Below are positions 43,068-52,041 of a stretch of 64,000 nucleotides of DNA, piece after piece. Source of the stretch: Hahella sp. HNIBRBA332 (lineage in GTDB: Bacteria; Pseudomonadota; Gammaproteobacteria; Pseudomonadales; Oleiphilaceae); assembly GCF_030719035.1 (NCBI RefSeq), contig NZ_CP132203.1:6594501-6658500 (forward strand), written 5' to 3'. Each line of letters starts with the position of its first letter. Position 1 is the stretch's first letter. Made by a program: the position numbers and the translations under genes. The notes beneath the pieces are model-generated. The model was given only the letters and a program-made list of their open reading frames with translations, was not told where the DNA came from and made no database searches.

Positions 43068-46000
43068 ATGGATGTAATGTATTGCGAGCAATGTCATGCG
43101 AAGCAACCCAATGACTGGCGCGCTGGCGACAGTTGTGTGGAATGCGGCGGCGTTGTGCGTTCCGATGTGCGCTGTGGCTGGTGCGCCAAGCTGACCGCGC
43201 CGGGCAAGTTCTGCCGGCAGTGCGGCTTTGAAATGACGGAGGCGGAGCACTACGGCGTCGCTCGTATGTTAAAGCAGGCCGGGGTGGACCAGCTGCAATT
43301 AAGGGAGCGTTTGCTGGGCCTGCCGCAGGACCGCATCGACCATTACAACAGTCTGTACCATCAACATCTCACCCTGGCGCTCAATCGCATCGACGAACTG
43401 CGTTTATGTCAGCGCTATTTGACGCTCAAGGAACATGTTTTCAATCTGGAAAATGAGCTGATTGGCCACTTACCGTGGAATGATCAACAGTCCGCTTTGA
43501 TGAAGTCAGGGCCGCAAGGGCCATTCGAGAATCAGCTGGAACGACTTCCTGAAATCGCCGCCGCCAGCCCCTTGTCCTCAACGCGAATTCTCGCATGCAT
43601 CGCGTGGGTGCGCTGCCCGGCAATCGATATCGCGGAGGAGTTGGAAAGCCATTGGTTTGACGCAGTCTTGGCGGCCATGCAGGCCGGAGGCGTCATCGCG
43701 GCGGAGGCTTTTAATGTTGTTGGTCATTGGCGGGCGCAGGGACGTCTGGCGGAGGCAGGTCCGCTCAGGCAGGTTGATCGAGCGCAGGAATGTTTGCAAT
43801 CCATGCTCAAGTTATGGGCAGCCCCTCCAAACAATGAACGCGCCTGGCTGGCCTGCGCGCTGTTGTCTCTGTCCCGACTGCTACAACTGAAATTACCGCA
43901 GGCTGTGCAAGAGGAGGTCATGTCCTTCGTGAACGGAGCACTGACGTCCGCGGAAGCTGATCTGCGTTGTTCTGCGGCATTGTTGCTGGAGGATGAAGCG
44001 GTGCTCTCTGAGAGCCTCAATTCACCGTTTCCCTCTCTTGTGTGCAAGGCGATAGTCCTGTTGGCGCGCCAAGGCTCTGGCGCACTGGCTGGCTATATAT
44101 CCCGTCGCGGCGAGCAGTGCGAGTATGCTCTGTGGCGACTGTCTGAGGAGACGTCGTCGACATTACCGGAGGCGTTAAGGTTGTCCTTGTGGGGGCTCCT
44201 GGAAGACGAGACCGTGGGCGAGCGTTTGCGGCGTTACGCCATCCAGATACTGCTGACGCTGCCGCAGGACGATCGGGATGACTTGCGCATCGCGACGATT
44301 TGTCAGCGCAGTCAGCTGCTGGATGGGCTATACAGTATGCTGGTCCACGGCGACGAAGGCGCTCAACGTTGCGCTTTGGAAGCGATGGGGGAATATCCGC
44401 TGGAGCCGCAGTATTTGGAGGCCATCGCCTATGCGGCGTCCCGAACGCCCATGCCTCTGAATATGATCGAAGCCTGGCGTAAATTCATACTTGAAGCGAT
44501 TGGCGCCGGAACGCTGGATCAATACAGCAGAACCCTGGGACAGATTCTTTGCGGCCAGATTAATCTGGACGGCCATGAAGGTTTTCTGTGTTTGCGTTTT
44601 ATATTGCAGCAGAGCTTTAACGCCAAAGCCCCTCTGTATGCAAACGCCTGTTTCCAGTTGTTGCGCGATTCAGCGGGAACGCGCATGACCTATCGTTCCC
44701 CTGAAGACGGCTCTATGACGGAGTTGGAGATGGGGCCAGAGTTTGCGCGCCACTTCTTTGGCTCCGCTGACCTGTTCGCCACCCTGTTCTGCGAGCTCAT
44801 CGCCAGGGCTGGAGACATGCTGGTATGGAATTGGGCGCTGGAACAATTGGACTGCTCTAAGTTCGATGGCGTCCAGGATAGTATCTGGATGCACATTTCG
44901 CCCTCCAAACCCATGTTGCTTGAAAGACTCGCCACGCAATTGGTGGCCCGCGCAGGTCATGGAGATTATGATCGCAGAAAGATCGCCAGATTTATGTTTC
45001 AGGCGCCGAACGGGGTTATTTCGCCACTGGTCAAAGGATTGGAGAAACTGAGCGTCGACGCCAATAATCTGGAAGTGATTCTGGACGGCGAAGATTGTGG
45101 CGAATATTCCGCCAGAATGGTGGAAAAAATCTTTGAGTTCGCTTTAACCCAGGAAGATGAAGAAACGGATCGCGCTATAGCCCAGTTTGCTGAATATCAG
45201 GCCTATCGGCGAGGGGTGGGGTCTTATCATGTATTGCGCACGCTGCTGACGATGGCGCTGACCTATGAGTCCGCCACGTTGACCCGTCGCGCAGCGAAGT
45301 GGGCGCGCAACCTTTCATTGTCTTTGCACCGCTATCGAACTTCCCCTGAAAGTGAAGAACGCCCTTGCAGACTCAGCGCTCAGTGGATCGAGGATATGTT
45401 TCATGATGAAGGCTACTTCCTGCAAAGCCTGATCAATTTGTTTTATGCGCCGCAACCGTCCATCTCCGCAGCCTGGTTTGTGGAGAAAGTGGTGCGCGAG
45501 GATGAAGATAATTATCTGTCGACCTTGCTGGCGTCGCGTCCCAACGCAGCTATCTACTTCATGTGCGCCGCGCTGAATCTGCTACGTTTCAAAGATCTGG
45601 ATGAAGACAACTCACATTGGCGCAATTACCTCAGTCGCGCCACGCAAAAAGCCTTTGATGAAAGTTATGTCTCGGAAGAACTTATCTGGCGGCTGTCGAC
45701 GTTGCCGGATATTACTTCAGACATGCATTACTACATAGAAAATATGTTGGCCCGCTCGCTGCGCCGGCTTGCGGAGCAAGATCCGCAGACATGCGCCAAC
45801 ATGACCCAGGCCTTAATGGAGCATCCGGCGGTTAACTCAAGTCTGCTGTATGTGCTCAAAGACTTCTGGGCGGAGTGGGGACAGGCATGGATGGCTTCTC
45901 AACCACAGGCGGCGGAAGCAACGCCGGTTGAAGAGCCCGTTGAAGATTCGAATGAAGAGACGGTCTGCGAGGAAGAAACACAGGAGGACGCTCCTGCTTC

Positions 46001-46442
46001 TTTAATTGAGCTCGCCGCCTGTTGCGATGGGTCGGAAACCTGGCTGGCGGAAGCCGTGGAGCGCTTGTTTGCGCCTGAGGACGAAAACTTACCCGTGCTG
46101 CTCGGCGGCATGCACGGTCAGGTCAGCGAGTTGAAGGAGACTGTCACGGGGTCTCCTGGTCTGGCGAATACACTGTTCGCTCAATTAACTCGGTTGGTGA
46201 CCCATGCCGGCGATTTGCCGGAAGACGAAGGCATGACGGTTTTTTATCAGGCGTTGATCTTATTTCAGCAACTGGCGGAGGGCAGTCCTTTTCGCTATCC
46301 CTACATGTTGCAATTGGCGGAGTTCCATCAGGCCAGAGAGCGTGGGCAAGTGTATGAGTTTAACCTGAACCAGATGTTTGAGGCCCTATCCGACGATACT
46401 TGGCGGGCGATGTCGCAACAGTACAAAGGAACGCTGCAATGA
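43068..46442 (+). CDS. Large zinc-ribbon and HEAT-like repeat protein
   Basis: This 1124-residue protein has no family name that I can assign. It starts with two zinc ribbons in Cys pairs CEQC, CVEC, CGWC and CRQC (about residues 4-52), followed by VARMLKQAGVDQLQLRERL; this whole block matches the C-terminal part of the previous gene. The rest is almost all helix, rich in paired Leu/Ala helices such as LRCSAALLLEDEAVL and LRRYAIQILLTLPQDDRDDL, typical of HEAT or Armadillo repeats. An acidic low-complexity stretch (VEEPVEDSNEETVCEEETQ) lies near residue 950. No enzyme motif or membrane segment is visible. A scaffolding role is possible. I chose the ATG at 43068; a GTG lies three codons earlier. 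Confidence 0.75.
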   Translation: MDVMYCEQCHAKQPNDWRAGDSCVECGGVVRSDVRCGWCAKLTAPGKFCRQCGFEMTEAEHYGVARMLKQAGVDQLQLRERLLGLPQDRIDHYNSLYHQHLTLALNRIDELRLCQRYLTLKEHVFNLENELIGHLPWNDQQSALMKSGPQGPFENQLERLPEIAAASPLSSTRILACIAWVRCPAIDIAEELESHWFDAVLAAMQAGGVIAAEAFNVVGHWRAQGRLAEAGPLRQVDRAQECLQSMLKLWAAPPNNERAWLACALLSLSRLLQLKLPQAVQEEVMSFVNGALTSAEADLRCSAALLLEDEAVLSESLNSPFPSLVCKAIVLLARQGSGALAGYISRRGEQCEYALWRLSEETSSTLPEALRLSLWGLLEDETVGERLRRYAIQILLTLPQDDRDDLRIATICQRSQLLDGLYSMLVHGDEGAQRCALEAMGEYPLEPQYLEAIAYAASRTPMPLNMIEAWRKFILEAIGAGTLDQYSRTLGQILCGQINLDGHEGFLCLRFILQQSFNAKAPLYANACFQLLRDSAGTRMTYRSPEDGSMTELEMGPEFARHFFGSADLFATLFCELIARAGDMLVWNWALEQLDCSKFDGVQDSIWMHISPSKPMLLERLATQLVARAGHGDYDRRKIARFMFQAPNGVISPLVKGLEKLSVDANNLEVILDGEDCGEYSARMVEKIFEFALTQEDEETDRAIAQFAEYQAYRRGVGSYHVLRTLLTMALTYESATLTRRAAKWARNLSLSLHRYRTSPESEERPCRLSAQWIEDMFHDEGYFLQSLINLFYAPQPSISAAWFVEKVVREDEDNYLSTLLASRPNAAIYFMCAALNLLRFKDLDEDNSHWRNYLSRATQKAFDESYVSEELIWRLSTLPDITSDMHYYIENMLARSLRRLAEQDPQTCANMTQALMEHPAVNSSLLYVLKDFWAEWGQAWMASQPQAAEATPVEEPVEDSNEETVCEEETQEDAPASLIELAACCDGSETWLAEAVERLFAPEDENLPVLLGGMHGQVSELKETVTGSPGLANTLFAQLTRLVTHAGDLPEDEGMTVFYQALILFQQLAEGSPFRYPYMLQLAEFHQARERGQVYEFNLNQMFEALSDDTWRAMSQQYKGTLQ

Positions 46443-47623
46443 TAAAGCACAACCGAATCAGTGACGCGGTTATCCAGCGAGTTGTGGATGACCCGTTATT
46501 GCAGGCCTATTGGCTGGTGTGTCCGGGCGAAGACATTCCCTATCAGCGAGTGGCGCAAGTGTCGCTTGGTCTGCATACAATCCGCTGGCAATACAATCTG
46601 GAAAAAGGGCAGTACTATCTGCTGCCTTTGCGGGTGGACGGCGCTTTGTTTCAGGAGTGGTTGAACAAGGACGCGACCATGGGCTGCATTATATGGACGC
46701 ACTGCGATATGGAAACCGTGGCGGAGCATCTTCGCTTGCGTCGCGATGCCGGTGAGGAAGAGTGGCTGGCGGCGGATATGCGGCATTGGGCCTGGACGAT
46801 GGAGGGACTCACTCCGCAAGGTCTGGGGCGATTTCTAGGGCCGATAGAGGCGTTTTGGTCGCATCACCCAGATGGAGACTGGCGCGTTTTCACCAACGCT
46901 GCCCCGGATGGCGGCAATGAGTCCCCCGCCAGAACGCCGCCAGATAAACCCTTGTCTGACGTCCAGCTATGGGGACTGGCGGTTTCCGCCATTCTGACTG
47001 AGTTCAACCGGGCTCGGCATGACTTGCTAGGGAGCGAAGTGGCGACGCCGGAAAGCGTGCAGGCCTGGAAGGAGGGGCTGCAGCAATGGTGGTCGGTGAC
47101 GGACAGAGACAGCCTGTTGGAGACACTGGACTTTCTATTGGAAGGCGGCCACCGGGCGGGCTTCGATAAGCTGCGCGAGCAGGTCATGCCGCTGACGGCG
47201 GAGCAATACAAAGCCGCTTGGGAAGCGAATGAAGACGAAGCGCTTCGCGCTAATATGAAAATCATTCGCCGCTTTTCCAACGCACTGGGCGAAGCCGGCA
47301 TCGCCGCGTGGGATATTGCGCGCTATATTTCCTTGTGCCGCTGGGGATATTTGGTAGGCATGATGTCCGAAGAGGAGGCTTGGGAGCGTATTCTGCACGC
47401 GTCAAGGGCGGTGCAGAGCATGTATCATAGCTGGCGGCAGATGGGGCTGGGATATGTTGTCGGACGGATGTACTGGCAATCTGACGCCAGCGATGAGCAT
47501 ATGACAAAGTTTTTCAATCTGCTGCGACGTCAGACGGTCAATCCTGACAGCTATTGGGTGACGCTGCCCTGGGACCTTGACCTAGGCGGAGAAGAAGAGA
47601 AAAACCATGGCGCGGTGCACTAG
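46439..47623 (+). CDS. DUF1266 domain protein
   Basis: This is a 394-residue cytoplasmic protein whose C-terminal half is a DUF1266 domain, as in E. coli YbeR and YbeU. The diagnostic part is AAWDIARYISLCRWGYLVGMMSEEEAW, then ILHASRAVQSMYHSWRQMGLGYVVGRMYWQ. The N-terminal 150 residues (YWLVCPGEDIPYQRVAQVSLG and similar) are a separate domain that I do not recognise. The ATG overlaps the preceding stop codon (ATGA), so it is translationally coupled to the HEAT-like protein and probably forms a complex with it. DUF1266 has no known function. A GGCGCGG/CCGCGCC hairpin spans the stop but has no T-run. Confidence 0.82.
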   Translation: MIKHNRISDAVIQRVVDDPLLQAYWLVCPGEDIPYQRVAQVSLGLHTIRWQYNLEKGQYYLLPLRVDGALFQEWLNKDATMGCIIWTHCDMETVAEHLRLRRDAGEEEWLAADMRHWAWTMEGLTPQGLGRFLGPIEAFWSHHPDGDWRVFTNAAPDGGNESPARTPPDKPLSDVQLWGLAVSAILTEFNRARHDLLGSEVATPESVQAWKEGLQQWWSVTDRDSLLETLDFLLEGGHRAGFDKLREQVMPLTAEQYKAAWEANEDEALRANMKIIRRFSNALGEAGIAAWDIARYISLCRWGYLVGMMSEEEAWERILHASRAVQSMYHSWRQMGLGYVVGRMYWQSDASDEHMTKFFNLLRRQTVNPDSYWVTLPWDLDLGGEEEKNHGAVH

Positions 47624-47824
47624 CCGCGCCTGTCTCGTTCTGGGCTCATTGCTTCATTCCTGTCACATAATCGTCAACTCCTGTCGTTTTGCTTTGGCAT
47701 AATTTCGCTTCTTCATAACAATGAAATTGGCGGCGGGAACGCCGTTGCAGTTTGTCATTTTTATAGTTGATAGAGGCGGGTGATCAAAATATAATCCGCC
47801 CCCGCTCACCCACCGTTAGTTGTC

Positions 47825-50044
47825 ATGGTAGTCAGGATGTCTGAAATAAATTCCACAGGGAGGTTGGATACCGGCCTCGCTGCGTTGGTGATGTTGGCCC
47901 GGTTTCACCAGGTCGCCGCCGATCCCGCCCAGATTCAACACCACTTCGGTACTCACGAAAACGCCTTTACTGAACAGGCGCTTATCCGTGCTTCCCGACA
48001 TCTTAAGTTGAAGGCCAAAGCCTTTACTTCTTCCTGGGAGAAGTTGGCGCATATCGCGCTGCCGGCGATAGCCGCGACGCAGGACGGTCGTTTTGTCGTG
48101 CTCGCGCGCGCGGCGGAAGACAAAGTTCTGATTCAGGACCCGGCGGGTCAGGGGCCGCAGACTTTATCCAAAGAAGAGTTTATGGAACTCTGGTCAGGTC
48201 GCCTGATTCTTATTACAAAACGTTCAGTGTTGCCGGGCATGAGCGGGAAGTTCGATATCAGTTGGTTTATTCCCGCCATTCTCAAATATAAGTCCCTGTT
48301 GCGGGATGTGATCATCGCCTCGTTTTTCATTCAGCTTTTTGCGTTGATTACGCCCCTGTTTTTCCAGGTGATCATCGATAAAGTGCTGGTGCATAAGGGC
48401 TTAACCACACTGGATGTGCTCGCTTTCGGCCTGATTGTCCTCTCTATATTTGATGTGGTGTTGAACGGCCTGCGGAACTATGTGTTCAGCCATACCACCA
48501 ACCGGGTCGACGTGACGCTTGGCTCCAAGCTGTATCACCACCTGATTCACTTGCCGATTTCTTACTTCCTGATGCGCCAGGTGGGCAATACCGTCGCCAG
48601 GGTGCGGGAGTTGGATACGATCCGCAATTTTATCACCAGTTCAGCGTTGACTCTGGTGATCGATCTGTTCTTCACCATCGTCTTTTTTGTGGTGATGTAC
48701 TTTTACAGCCCGACCCTGACCTGGGTGGTGCTGGGCTCGATACCTTTCTATGTGGCGCTGTCTGTCTATATCACGCCAATCCTGCGCAATCGTCTGGATG
48801 AGAAATTCAAGCGCGGAGCGGAAAACCAGGCGTTTCTCACTGAGTCCGTCTCCGGCATGGAAACAGTCAAAGCCATGGCGGTGGAGCCGCAGATGCAGCG
48901 TCGCTGGGAAGAAAATCTGGCGGCCTATGTTGCAGCTTCTTTTAAGGCGAATAACCTTGGCAATATCGCCAGCCAGTCGGCGCAGTTGATTAATAAAATC
49001 GTAACGGTATTAATTCTGTGGATCGGGGCGACGTTGGTGATGCAAAACGAGTTGAGCATCGGCCAGCTCATCGCATTTAACATGATCGCGGGACGCGTCA
49101 GCGGTCCAATTCTGAAGCTTGTGCAACTCTGGCAGGACTTCCAGCAGGCGGGTATCTCCATTGCGAGACTGGGCGACATTCTCAATACGCCGACGGAACC
49201 TGGACATAATCCCAACCGCACCACCTTGCAGCAAATCCAGGGGCAAGTCAGTTTGGAGAATGTCTCTTTCCGTTATAGCCCCGACCAGCCCCATATCTTG
49301 CGTAACCTGTCCCTGGATGTGAAACCGGGAGAAGTCATCGGCATCGTCGGCCGCTCCGGCTCAGGGAAGAGTACGCTAACCAAGCTGGTGCAGCGTCTCT
49401 ACGTTCCTGAAGCCGGCAGAGTATTGGTGGACGGCGTGGACCTGGCGCAAATGGAGCCAGCCTGGTTACGCCGTCAGGTCGGTGTCGTGTTACAGGAAAA
49501 CCGCCTTTTTAACCGCTCAGTGAAAGACAACATTGCCCTGGTTGACCCAAGTTTGCCCATGGAGCGCGTTATCCAGGCTGCGAAACTGGCTGGCGCTCAT
49601 GAGTTTATCGTGCAGCTGCCGCAAGGTTACGACACGGTCGTGGGTGAGCAGGGCGCGTCTCTGTCTGGAGGCCAGCGTCAGCGTATCGCCATCGCCAGAG
49701 CGTTGATCTGTAATCCGCGCATTCTGATTTTTGATGAAGCCACCAGCGCCCTGGATTATGAATCTGAGCGAGTCATTCAGGAAAACATGCGGCATATGTG
49801 TCGCGGGCGCACGGTGTTCATTATTGCTCACCGGCTTTCCACCGTTCGTCAGGCGGATCGCATTATTGTCGTGGATAAGGGCGAAATCGTGGAAAGCGGT
49901 AATCATGATCAATTGCTGCAGCAGGGCGGCTACTACACCAAGCTCTACAGCTACCAGAACCATACCCCCGCGATACGTAAAGTGGAGACGCCGGCTCCAA
50001 CTGAAACGGTTATCGCCAATACTGAAAAAGGAGGCGCGCAATGA
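47825..50044 (+). CDS. Type I secretion ABC exporter (HlyB/LapB type)
   Basis: This is the inner-membrane ABC transporter of a type I secretion system, 739 residues. The N-terminal C39-like domain (about 10-135) begins DTGLAALVMLARFH, where the peptidase cysteine of bacteriocin exporters is replaced (D-T-G), so it is a degenerate, substrate-binding domain as in HlyB. Six membrane helices span about 155-430. The nucleotide-binding domain has Walker A GIVGRSGSGKSTLTK, signature LSGGQRQRIAIARAL and Walker B ILIFDEATSALD. It starts the operon with the membrane fusion protein and RTX gene. An in-frame ATG at 47837 is an alternative start. Confidence 0.93.
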   Translation: MVVRMSEINSTGRLDTGLAALVMLARFHQVAADPAQIQHHFGTHENAFTEQALIRASRHLKLKAKAFTSSWEKLAHIALPAIAATQDGRFVVLARAAEDKVLIQDPAGQGPQTLSKEEFMELWSGRLILITKRSVLPGMSGKFDISWFIPAILKYKSLLRDVIIASFFIQLFALITPLFFQVIIDKVLVHKGLTTLDVLAFGLIVLSIFDVVLNGLRNYVFSHTTNRVDVTLGSKLYHHLIHLPISYFLMRQVGNTVARVRELDTIRNFITSSALTLVIDLFFTIVFFVVMYFYSPTLTWVVLGSIPFYVALSVYITPILRNRLDEKFKRGAENQAFLTESVSGMETVKAMAVEPQMQRRWEENLAAYVAASFKANNLGNIASQSAQLINKIVTVLILWIGATLVMQNELSIGQLIAFNMIAGRVSGPILKLVQLWQDFQQAGISIARLGDILNTPTEPGHNPNRTTLQQIQGQVSLENVSFRYSPDQPHILRNLSLDVKPGEVIGIVGRSGSGKSTLTKLVQRLYVPEAGRVLVDGVDLAQMEPAWLRRQVGVVLQENRLFNRSVKDNIALVDPSLPMERVIQAAKLAGAHEFIVQLPQGYDTVVGEQGASLSGGQRQRIAIARALICNPRILIFDEATSALDYESERVIQENMRHMCRGRTVFIIAHRLSTVRQADRIIVVDKGEIVESGNHDQLLQQGGYYTKLYSYQNHTPAIRKVETPAPTETVIANTEKGGAQ

Positions 50045-51411
50045 GCCAGGCGCAACCTCAGCCTCAGAAAAAAGAAATTCTTTCCCAGCAGGAAATTCTG
50101 GAGTTCCTGCCTGCGGCGATTGAAATCGAGCAAACGCCGGCGTCGCCTTTGGGAAGAGCCATCCTATGGGCGATTGTCCTGTTATTTTGCATCGCCGTGG
50201 TCTGGGCATGCTTCGGCAAAATCGACATTGTCGCCGTCACTCAGGGCAAAGTCATTCCCAGTGAAAGAGTCAAAACCATTCAGCCGCTGGAAACTGCGGT
50301 CATATCCAAAATACATGTCAGTGATGGTCAGCTGGTCAAAGCCGGCGACTTGCTGATAACCCTGGATGGTGCGCAAGCGGAGGCGGATTTGCGCAGACTG
50401 GAAGGCGAATGGCGGGAAAGCGCGGCTCAGGCGCAACGCTACAAAGCCATGGCTGATTGGCTGCAGCAGGAGCGGAAAGGCGTTCCTGTCATGCAGGAAG
50501 ATGAGGCGCTGCCAGCTATTCTGCAGCAACAGCATCGCAATTTACTGCAACAGGAAGCGGCTGAATTTACTGCCCGTTTGAATGCCTTGGAGCGAGAGGC
50601 GACCCGGCTGAATGCGGAGCATGATATGACCGTTGCCGAGATCACCAAACAAAACCGTATCCTGGAAGTGCTGCGGGAACGGGTGAATGCCCTGGATATC
50701 ATGCAAAACCGTAAGCTGGGCTCGCGAGTTCAATATCTGGAGCTAAAACAGGAATTAATTGAAGTCGAACAGGATCTGGCGGTACAGCAAGCGCGCCTGA
50801 AGCAGCTTGGCGCTTCTCTCGCAGCGAACCAAGCCCAGCAAGAAACCCTGATGCATGAACAGTACAAAAATACGCTGGCGCAATGGCGGGAAGCAGATAC
50901 ACGCGCCGCCTCGCTGCAGGAGGAGCGCATCAAGGCGGAGCAACGCAGTCGTCAAACCCGCTTGTCTGCTCCCCTAGATGGAACCGTGCAGCAATTGGCG
51001 GTGCATACAGTTGGCGGCGTTGTGACCCCAGCCCAGGAACTGATGCTAATTGTGCCTGAACACAGTGAAATGGAAGTCGAGGCGTTAGTGCTTAACAAAG
51101 ACATCGGCTTTGTTCAGGAAGGCCAGTCCGCCGAAGTAAAAGTAGATACCTTTAATTTCACCAAGTATGGAATTATCGACGCAGAACTCGTCGATCTTTC
51201 CGACGACGCCATCCAGGACGAAAACCTCGGACTGGTCTACAAAGCCAGACTCAAACTCAAACAGGATGGACTGACGGTGGAAAACAAATACGTCCGCCTA
51301 AGCCCCGGCATGTCCGTCACCAGTGAAATCAAAACCGGTCAAAGACGCTTGATTGAATACTTCCTGTCGCCGTTGCTGCGGTATAAGCAGGAGAGTTTGG
51401 GGGAGAGGTGA
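50041..51411 (+). CDS. Type I secretion membrane fusion protein (HlyD family)
   Basis: This is the periplasmic adaptor of the type I secretion system. The 456-residue protein has a cytoplasmic N-terminus, one membrane helix (about 40-59), a lipoyl-like segment with GKVIPSERVKTIQPLETAVI, a long coiled-coil hairpin (about 115-300), then RLSAPLDGTVQQLAVHTVGGVVTPAQELMLIVP, and a C-terminal KTGQRRLIEYFLSPLLRY motif typical of HlyD/LapC. It should dock the exporter on an outer-membrane TolC, which is not encoded in this window. It overlaps the exporter stop codon (ATGA). Confidence 0.94.
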   Translation: MSQAQPQPQKKEILSQQEILEFLPAAIEIEQTPASPLGRAILWAIVLLFCIAVVWACFGKIDIVAVTQGKVIPSERVKTIQPLETAVISKIHVSDGQLVKAGDLLITLDGAQAEADLRRLEGEWRESAAQAQRYKAMADWLQQERKGVPVMQEDEALPAILQQQHRNLLQQEAAEFTARLNALEREATRLNAEHDMTVAEITKQNRILEVLRERVNALDIMQNRKLGSRVQYLELKQELIEVEQDLAVQQARLKQLGASLAANQAQQETLMHEQYKNTLAQWREADTRAASLQEERIKAEQRSRQTRLSAPLDGTVQQLAVHTVGGVVTPAQELMLIVPEHSEMEVEALVLNKDIGFVQEGQSAEVKVDTFNFTKYGIIDAELVDLSDDAIQDENLGLVYKARLKLKQDGLTVENKYVRLSPGMSVTSEIKTGQRRLIEYFLSPLLRYKQESLGER

Positions 51412-51412
51412 T

Positions 51413-51949
51413 ATGAGAAATTTGGTGTTAATCCTGATCTTGGCGGGTGTTGCGCATTTCGCTTGGAATAAAGTAACTGAAGAAAAGCCAGATTGGTTTC
51501 TGGATTTAGTCGCTGACTCAATACTATTTGATTCAACCGTTAATATAAATCTTAGCGCAGATCCAGGATGGACGGAGAACCAGTTAGTTCAGCAATTTGG
51601 GCATCTTTACCTTGTTTGCAGTAATGAATCATCGAATTTGGGTGATCGAGTATGTTGGACGCGTATATCTTCTCTCAATGGCGTTCCCGCCAAGGATATT
51701 GCTTTTTTCTTTCGAGATGACAGATATAGCTTCCTTAGAGTGACTTTCGAGGTGGAAAAGCACAGAGACCTTAAGTCTTATTTGGATGATAACTTTCGTT
51801 ATGTCGGTGTTTCACCAAGATCTAAAGAGGAAGTAGGTCAAGAGTTAGGGGTATGGAAAACGCCAAAAAGTACATTGGCTACTTATATAGAAGCGCCGAG
51901 AGGAGAAGAAGTTGTGTTGACTTGGACTGTTTTACGAGGAATGGGTTAG
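51413..51949 (+). CDS. Unknown secreted or membrane-anchored protein
   Basis: I do not recognise this 178-residue protein. It starts with a hydrophobic segment (MRNLVLILILAGVAHFAW) that could be a signal anchor or signal peptide. The mature part contains two Cys, in LYLVCSNESS and DRVCWTRI, perhaps a disulfide, and mixed beta structure. It sits between the secretion genes and the RTX gene, one base after the membrane fusion stop, with a strong GGAGAGG site for the ATG at 51413. The gene is clearly AT-richer than the exporter genes. An immunity, chaperone or processing role for the RTX protein is possible but unsupported. Confidence 0.6.
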   Translation: MRNLVLILILAGVAHFAWNKVTEEKPDWFLDLVADSILFDSTVNINLSADPGWTENQLVQQFGHLYLVCSNESSNLGDRVCWTRISSLNGVPAKDIAFFFRDDRYSFLRVTFEVEKHRDLKSYLDDNFRYVGVSPRSKEEVGQELGVWKTPKSTLATYIEAPRGEEVVLTWTVLRGMG

Positions 51950-52041
51950 TAAATTTGCAGTGCTAGCGGCCCTAAAGTAATGTGCGAGCCCTTTTGCATC
52001 TATATTTATATGACTTTTATTGATTATGAAAAGGTGGTTTT

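Noticed and set aside
47690..47720. Sigma-54 promoter before the type I secretion operon
   Set aside because: GG and GC elements are present but separated by nine bases where ten are needed, and flanking consensus is poor.
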